From assembly GCF_023634765.1 (NCBI RefSeq), contig NZ_JAMLFX010000001.1, forward strand, positions 1,010,746-1,047,322: a stretch of DNA of 36,577 nt. Reading direction: 5' to 3'. The notes beneath the pieces are model-generated. The model made no database searches and had not been told where the DNA came from. It worked only from the letters and a program-made list of their open reading frames with translations. The position numbers were made by a program, and so were the translations under genes. Origin of the DNA: Pseudomonas sp. AKS31 (GTDB taxonomy: Bacteria; Pseudomonadota; Gammaproteobacteria; Pseudomonadales; Pseudomonadaceae). Shown piece after piece: positions 33,206-36,577 of this stretch (position 1 is the stretch's first letter; each line of letters begins with the position of its first letter).

Positions 33206-34476
33206 GATTTGCAGTTCTCAAGGATCAGAATGGCGCGGAAGTCGTTGACGTTGGTGCGGGTCGGCTCGGTGACGATCAACGCGTCGAGCGCCGCGAAATA
33301 GCCGTAGCCGTTGTTGTTATCCAGCTCGTCGCTGGCGCTCAGGCCAAGAGCGGCGGCGCGGGTGTAGCTGTCCGGGGTCATGATCGCGCCGGCGTTGTCT
33401 TCCGAGCCGTCGATGCCGTCGGTGTCACCGGCCAAGGCGTAGACGCCGGGCTGGCCTTTGAGACTGTCAGTCAGGCTCAAGAGGAATTCGGCATTGCGGC
33501 CGCCACGGCCATTGCCGCGCACGGTCACGGTGGTTTCGCCGCCGGAGAGGATCACGCAAGGTGCGGCCAGTGGCTGACCGTGGTTGATGATCTGGCGGGC
33601 GATGCCGGCATGGACTTTCGCCACTTCGCGCGACTCACCTTCGAGGTCGCCGAGGATCAGCGTGCTGAAACCGGCCTGACGGCATTTCACCGCCGCAGCA
33701 TCCAGCGATTGCTGAGGACGGGCGATCAACTGGAAGTGGCTGCGCGCCAGACTCGGATCGCCGGGTTTGACCGTTTCCGACTCAGGGCTTTGCAGCCAGT
33801 TACGCACGGAAGCGGGGATCTCGATGCCGTAGCGCTTGATGATCGCCAGCGCTTCGGCGGACGTGCTTGGATCGGCCACGGTCGGGCCGGACGCGATGAC
33901 CGTGGCGAGGTCGCCCGGCACATCGGAAATCGCGTAGGTATAAACAGTGGCAGGCCAGCAGGCCTTGCCGAGGTGGCCGCCCTTGATTGCCGAGAGGTGC
34001 TTGCGCACGCAGTTCATCTCGCCGATGGTCGCGCCGGATTTGAGCAGGGCTTTGTTGATCGACTGCTTGTCGGCGAGGGTGATGCCTTCGGCCGGCAGCG
34101 CCAGCAGGGCAGAGCCGCCCCCGGAGAGCAGGAAGATCACGCGGTCGTCTTCGCTCAGGTTGCTGACCAGTTCCAGCACGCGTTTGGCCACGGCCAGGCC
34201 GGCAGCGTCCGGCACCGGATGCGCGGCTTCGACCACTTCGATTTTTTCGCACGGGGCGCCGTGACCGTAACGGGTCACTACCAGGCCAGACACTTCACCT
34301 TCCCAGCAGCGCTCGACCACTTGCGCCATGGCCGCAGCGGCTTTGCCGGCGCCGATGACGATGACGCGACCGCTGCGATCGGCAGGCAGATGGGCTTCGA
34401 GGACTTGGTTCGGATGGGCCGCGTCGATGGCTGTGGCAAACAGCTCGCGCAGCAGTTGTTGCGGATCGACCGACAT
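33202..34476 (-). CDS. ttuD: Glycerate kinase TtuD (MOFRL family)
   Basis: This 424-residue protein is a class of glycerate 2-kinase that phosphorylates D-glycerate, the product of GlxR, feeding glycolysis. Sequence marks are VIGAGKAAAAMAQVVE, FLLSGGGSALLALPAEG, the MOFRL domain with SGGETTVTVRGNGRGGRNAE and AGDTDGIDGSEDNAGA. ATG 34476 follows GGGAG. Its name comes from the tartrate utilisation gene; older annotations call it hydroxypyruvate reductase. A REP pair separates it from glxR. Confidence 0.93.
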   Translation of the reverse strand: MSVDPQQLLRELFATAIDAAHPNQVLEAHLPADRSGRVIVIGAGKAAAAMAQVVERCWEGEVSGLVVTRYGHGAPCEKIEVVEAAHPVPDAAGLAVAKRVLELVSNLSEDDRVIFLLSGGGSALLALPAEGITLADKQSINKALLKSGATIGEMNCVRKHLSAIKGGHLGKACWPATVYTYAISDVPGDLATVIASGPTVADPSTSAEALAIIKRYGIEIPASVRNWLQSPESETVKPGDPSLARSHFQLIARPQQSLDAAAVKCRQAGFSTLILGDLEGESREVAKVHAGIARQIINHGQPLAAPCVILSGGETTVTVRGNGRGGRNAEFLLSLTDSLKGQPGVYALAGDTDGIDGSEDNAGAIMTPDSYTRAAALGLSASDELDNNNGYGYFAALDALIVTEPTRTNVNDFRAILILENCKS

Positions 34477-34524
34477 GGCGGGCTCCCGGAATTCTTGTTA
34501 TTCGAAAGGGCAACTCAGATCCCT

Positions 34525-34614
34525 TGTGGGAGCGAGCCTGCTCGCGAAGGCGGTGTGTCAGCCAACATGGATGTTGAATGTGCAACCGCTTTCGCGAGCA
34601 GGCTCGCTCCCACA
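34525..34614. repeat. REPIN: inverted pair of REP elements between ttuD and glxR
   Basis: TGTGGGAGCGAGCCTGCTCGCGAA (from 34525) and its reverse complement (ending 34614) flank a spacer. Each arm holds GCGAGCctGCTCGC. The pair sits inside an operon, where a hairpin could reduce expression of ttuD and pykF relative to glxR. It belongs to the same family as the single element at 26369. Confidence 0.92.
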
Positions 34615-34629
34615 GAGTTTGCGCAGGCT

Positions 34630-35523
34630 TTATTTGTTGTCGCGGATCGAGAAGTTGGCCATGTGTTCCAGGCCCTTGATCAGCGCCGAGTGGTCCCAGT
34701 TGCTGCCACCGATGGCCGCGCAGGTGCTGAATACTTGCTGAGCGTTGGCGGTGTTCGGCAGGTTGATGTTCAGCTCTTTGGCGCCTTGCAGGGCCAGGTT
34801 CAGGTCCTTCTGGTGCAGGCTGATGCGGAAGCCTGGATCGAAGGTGCCTTTGATCATGCGCTCGCCGTGTACTTCCAGAATCTTCGAGGAAGCGAAACCG
34901 CCCATCAGTGCTTCACGCACCTTGGCCGGATCAGCACCGTTTTTCGAAGCGAACAGCAGGGCTTCGGCAACGGCCTGAATGTTCAACGCCACGATGATCT
35001 GGTTCGCCACTTTGGCGGTCTGACCGTCGCCATTGCCACCGACCAGGGTGATGTTCTTGCCCATGGCCTGGAACAGCGGCAGGGCGCGTTCGAAGGCATC
35101 GGCATCGCCACCGACCATGATGCTCAGGGTCGCGGCTTTGGCGCCGACTTCACCGCCGGACACTGGCGCGTCGAGGTACTGCGCGCCTTTCTCGTTGATC
35201 TTCGCCGCGAAGGCTTTGGTGGCGGTCGGCGAAATCGAGCTCATGTCTATGACCACTTTGCCCTTGCCAATACCGGCGGCAACGCCGTCGGCGCGGAACA
35301 GCACGTCGTCGACCTGCGGGGTATCCGGCACCATGACGATGATGAATTCAGCTTCCTGCGCGACTTCGCGCGGGTTGGCCAGCGCGACGGCGCCAGCGGC
35401 CACCAGGTCGGCAGGGGCGGCGTCGTGGTGCGCCGACAGGAACAGGCTGTGACCGGCTTTCTGCAGGTTCGCCGCCATTGGGTGGCCCATGATGCCGGTG
35501 CCGATAAATCCGATTTTAGCCAT
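34630..35523 (-). CDS. glxR: Tartronate semialdehyde reductase GlxR
   Basis: GlxR reduces tartronate semialdehyde to D-glycerate with NAD(P)H. The 297-residue beta-hydroxyacid dehydrogenase has the dinucleotide motif IGFIGTGIMGHPMAANL at the N-terminus, the substrate loop DAPVSGGEVGAK, and the catalytic lysine in GGNGDGQTAKVANQ. GCL, Hyi and GlxR are the enzymes of the glycerate route from glyoxylate. ATG 35523 follows an AGAGGA sequence. Confidence 0.95.
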   Translation of the reverse strand: MAKIGFIGTGIMGHPMAANLQKAGHSLFLSAHHDAAPADLVAAGAVALANPREVAQEAEFIIVMVPDTPQVDDVLFRADGVAAGIGKGKVVIDMSSISPTATKAFAAKINEKGAQYLDAPVSGGEVGAKAATLSIMVGGDADAFERALPLFQAMGKNITLVGGNGDGQTAKVANQIIVALNIQAVAEALLFASKNGADPAKVREALMGGFASSKILEVHGERMIKGTFDPGFRISLHQKDLNLALQGAKELNINLPNTANAQQVFSTCAAIGGSNWDHSALIKGLEHMANFSIRDNK

Positions 35524-35553
35524 GAGAAAATCCTCTTGTTTTTATAAACAGCC

Positions 35554-35644
35554 GTAGGAGCTGCCGCAGGCTGCGATCTTTTGATTTTGAATTTTGCTTT
35601 TGAAGGTCAAGATCAAAAGATCGCAGCCTTCGGCAGCTCCTACA
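35554..35644. repeat. Inverted palindromic repeat pair between glxR and hyi
   Basis: Arms GTAGGAGCTGCCGCAGGCTGC (from 35554) and its near complement GCAGCCTTCGGCAGCTCCTAC (ending near 35643) belong to the TGTAGGAGCTGCCG family; the arms differ at the C/A position (CGCAGG versus CGAAGG). As at 13886 and 29716, the TGTAGG ends are outward. It is the second repeat inside this operon. Confidence 0.9.
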
Positions 35645-35657
35645 GGTTATGTATGGG

Positions 35658-36440
35658 TCAGATTGCGTTGTGGGTTTTCAACCAGCCCAGACCCGCTTCA
35701 GTGGTGGTAAGCGGCTTGTATTCACAGCCGACCCAACCCTGATAACCGATGCGGTCCAGATGTTCGAACAGGAAGCGGTAGTTGATTTCACCGGTGCCGG
35801 GTTCGTTGCGCCCCGGGTTGTCCGCGAGCTGCACATGGTTGATCTCGCCCAGGTGCGATTGCAGGGTGCGGGCCAGATCGCCTTCCATGATTTGCATGTG
35901 GTAGATGTCGTATTGCAGGAACAGATTGGCGCTGCCGACCTGCTCGCGAATCGACAGGGCTTGCGCCGTGTTGTTCAGGTAGAAGCCCGGGATGTCGCGG
36001 GTGTTGATCGCTTCCATCACCAGTTTGATGCCCACTGCCTGCAGCTTGTCGGCGGCGTATTTCAGGTTGGCAACGAAGGTCTTTTCCACGGTGGCATCAT
36101 CAACGCCTTGCGGACGAATACCGGCCAGGCAGTTGATCTGGGTGTTGCCCAGCACTTGTGCGTAAGCGATCGCCAGATCCACACCGGCGCGGAACTCTTC
36201 GACCCGATCCGGCAGGCACGCAATACCGCGCTCGCCTTTGGCCCAGTCACCGGCCGGCAGGTTGAACAGCACTTGAGTCAGCCCGTTGGCCTCGAGTTTT
36301 GCCTTGATTTCAGCCGAGCTGAAGTCGTACGGGAACAGGTATTCCACGCCACTGAAACCGGCCTTGGCGGCGGCGTCGAAACGGGCAAGGAAATCCTGTT
36401 CGGTGAACAGCATGGACAGGTTGGCTGCGAAACGCGGCAT
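35658..36440 (-). CDS. hyi: Hydroxypyruvate isomerase
   Basis: Hyi interconverts hydroxypyruvate and tartronate semialdehyde. The 260-residue protein has the xylose isomerase-like TIM barrel. Likely metal or catalytic stretches are LVMEAINTRDIPGF (Glu near 143), LQYDIYHMQIMEGDL (Asp and His) and HVQLADNPGRNEPGTGEINY (Gln, Glu). ATG 36440 is preceded by GGAG. In pseudomonads gcl (glyoxylate carboligase) precedes hyi; it would lie just past the right edge on the minus strand. Confidence 0.94.
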   Translation of the reverse strand: MPRFAANLSMLFTEQDFLARFDAAAKAGFSGVEYLFPYDFSSAEIKAKLEANGLTQVLFNLPAGDWAKGERGIACLPDRVEEFRAGVDLAIAYAQVLGNTQINCLAGIRPQGVDDATVEKTFVANLKYAADKLQAVGIKLVMEAINTRDIPGFYLNNTAQALSIREQVGSANLFLQYDIYHMQIMEGDLARTLQSHLGEINHVQLADNPGRNEPGTGEINYRFLFEHLDRIGYQGWVGCEYKPLTTTEAGLGWLKTHNAI

Positions 36441-36494
36441 GGTGGTCTCCTAAAAACTGATGAGGCACGGTAGGTCAGACTGAGCGCGGTCAAG

Positions 36495-36530
36495 TCCCCT
36501 CTCCTGGGGGAGAGGGTTAGGGTGAGGGGG
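36495..36530. repeat. Half copy of the CCCTCTCC-GGAGAGGG repeat upstream of hyi
   Basis: TCCCCTCTCCTGGGGGAGAG followed by GGTTAGGGTGAGGGGG matches one end of the composite element at 28457-28633 in inverted orientation. It would form a short hairpin between gcl (expected outside) and hyi. The last 47 bases of the window (36531-36577) contain no feature I can identify. Confidence 0.75.
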
Positions 36531-36577
36531 AATCCTGAGTCTGATCCCCATTGTGCGAACACCGCAAAATCTTTTTC

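Noticed and set aside
33580..35547. A 655-codon plus-strand frame across ttuD and glxR
   Set aside because: It runs antisense through two clear enzymes and a REP pair. Its composition is typical of antisense reading and no family motif appears.
1..36577. CRISPR arrays, tRNA or rRNA genes, insertion sequences with transposase, prophage genes
   Set aside because: None seen. Repeats are palindromic dispersed elements without regular spacers, and no transposase, integrase or phage structural protein was recognised.

Overview
The window comes from a Pseudomonas of the fluorescens/putida type. The evidence is high GC content, the flhA-flhF-fleN-fliA-cheYZAB-motCD-parC-parP-cheW order, a ccmABCDEFGHI cluster beside it, a hyi-glxR-ttuD-pykF glyoxylate operon, and several families of short palindromic repeats typical of this genus. 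Assignments rest on protein motifs and gene order recalled from Pseudomonas genomes; no database search was run.

Layout. Positions 1-1069 hold the N-terminal part of an unrecognised multi-domain protein on the minus strand, running off the left edge. A perfect 26-bp palindrome resembling a LuxR-type quorum-sensing box lies just upstream of it. From 1290 a sigma-54 promoter drives a long plus-strand flagellar and chemotaxis block (1368-15919): export gate FlhA, the FlhF/FleN pair that sets flagellar place and number, sigma-28 (FliA), CheY, CheZ, CheA, CheB, the MotC/MotD stator, the polar array-positioning pair ParC/ParP, CheW and a DUF2802 membrane protein. A 35-codon reading frame fits exactly between flhF and fleN. 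A converging minus-strand pair (16031-17931) encodes an FlhB C-terminal-domain paralogue and a FliK-like protein. The complete system I cytochrome c maturation operon follows on the plus strand (18129-25079), ending in a small lipoprotein gene and a strong bidirectional terminator.

Positions 25660-28633 look more accessory: a HicAB toxin-antitoxin pair with a palindromic operator set inside its promoter, an MFS exporter, a DUF5666-like exported protein and a composite palindromic repeat. The right third is on the minus strand: a sulfate-binding protein, a six-TM potassium channel with a C-terminal zinc ribbon, a urea transporter, and the glyoxylate-to-pyruvate operon hyi-glxR-ttuD-pykF, whose first gene (gcl) would be expected just beyond the right edge.

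Most of the window is conserved core. The points most worth a second look are the quorum-box-like palindrome and its unknown target gene, the fourfold repeat in the CheA linker that resembles the CheY-binding ends of CheZ and FliM (or a ParP-docking region), the tiny ORF coupled to fleN, and the FlhB-tail/FliK-like pair.
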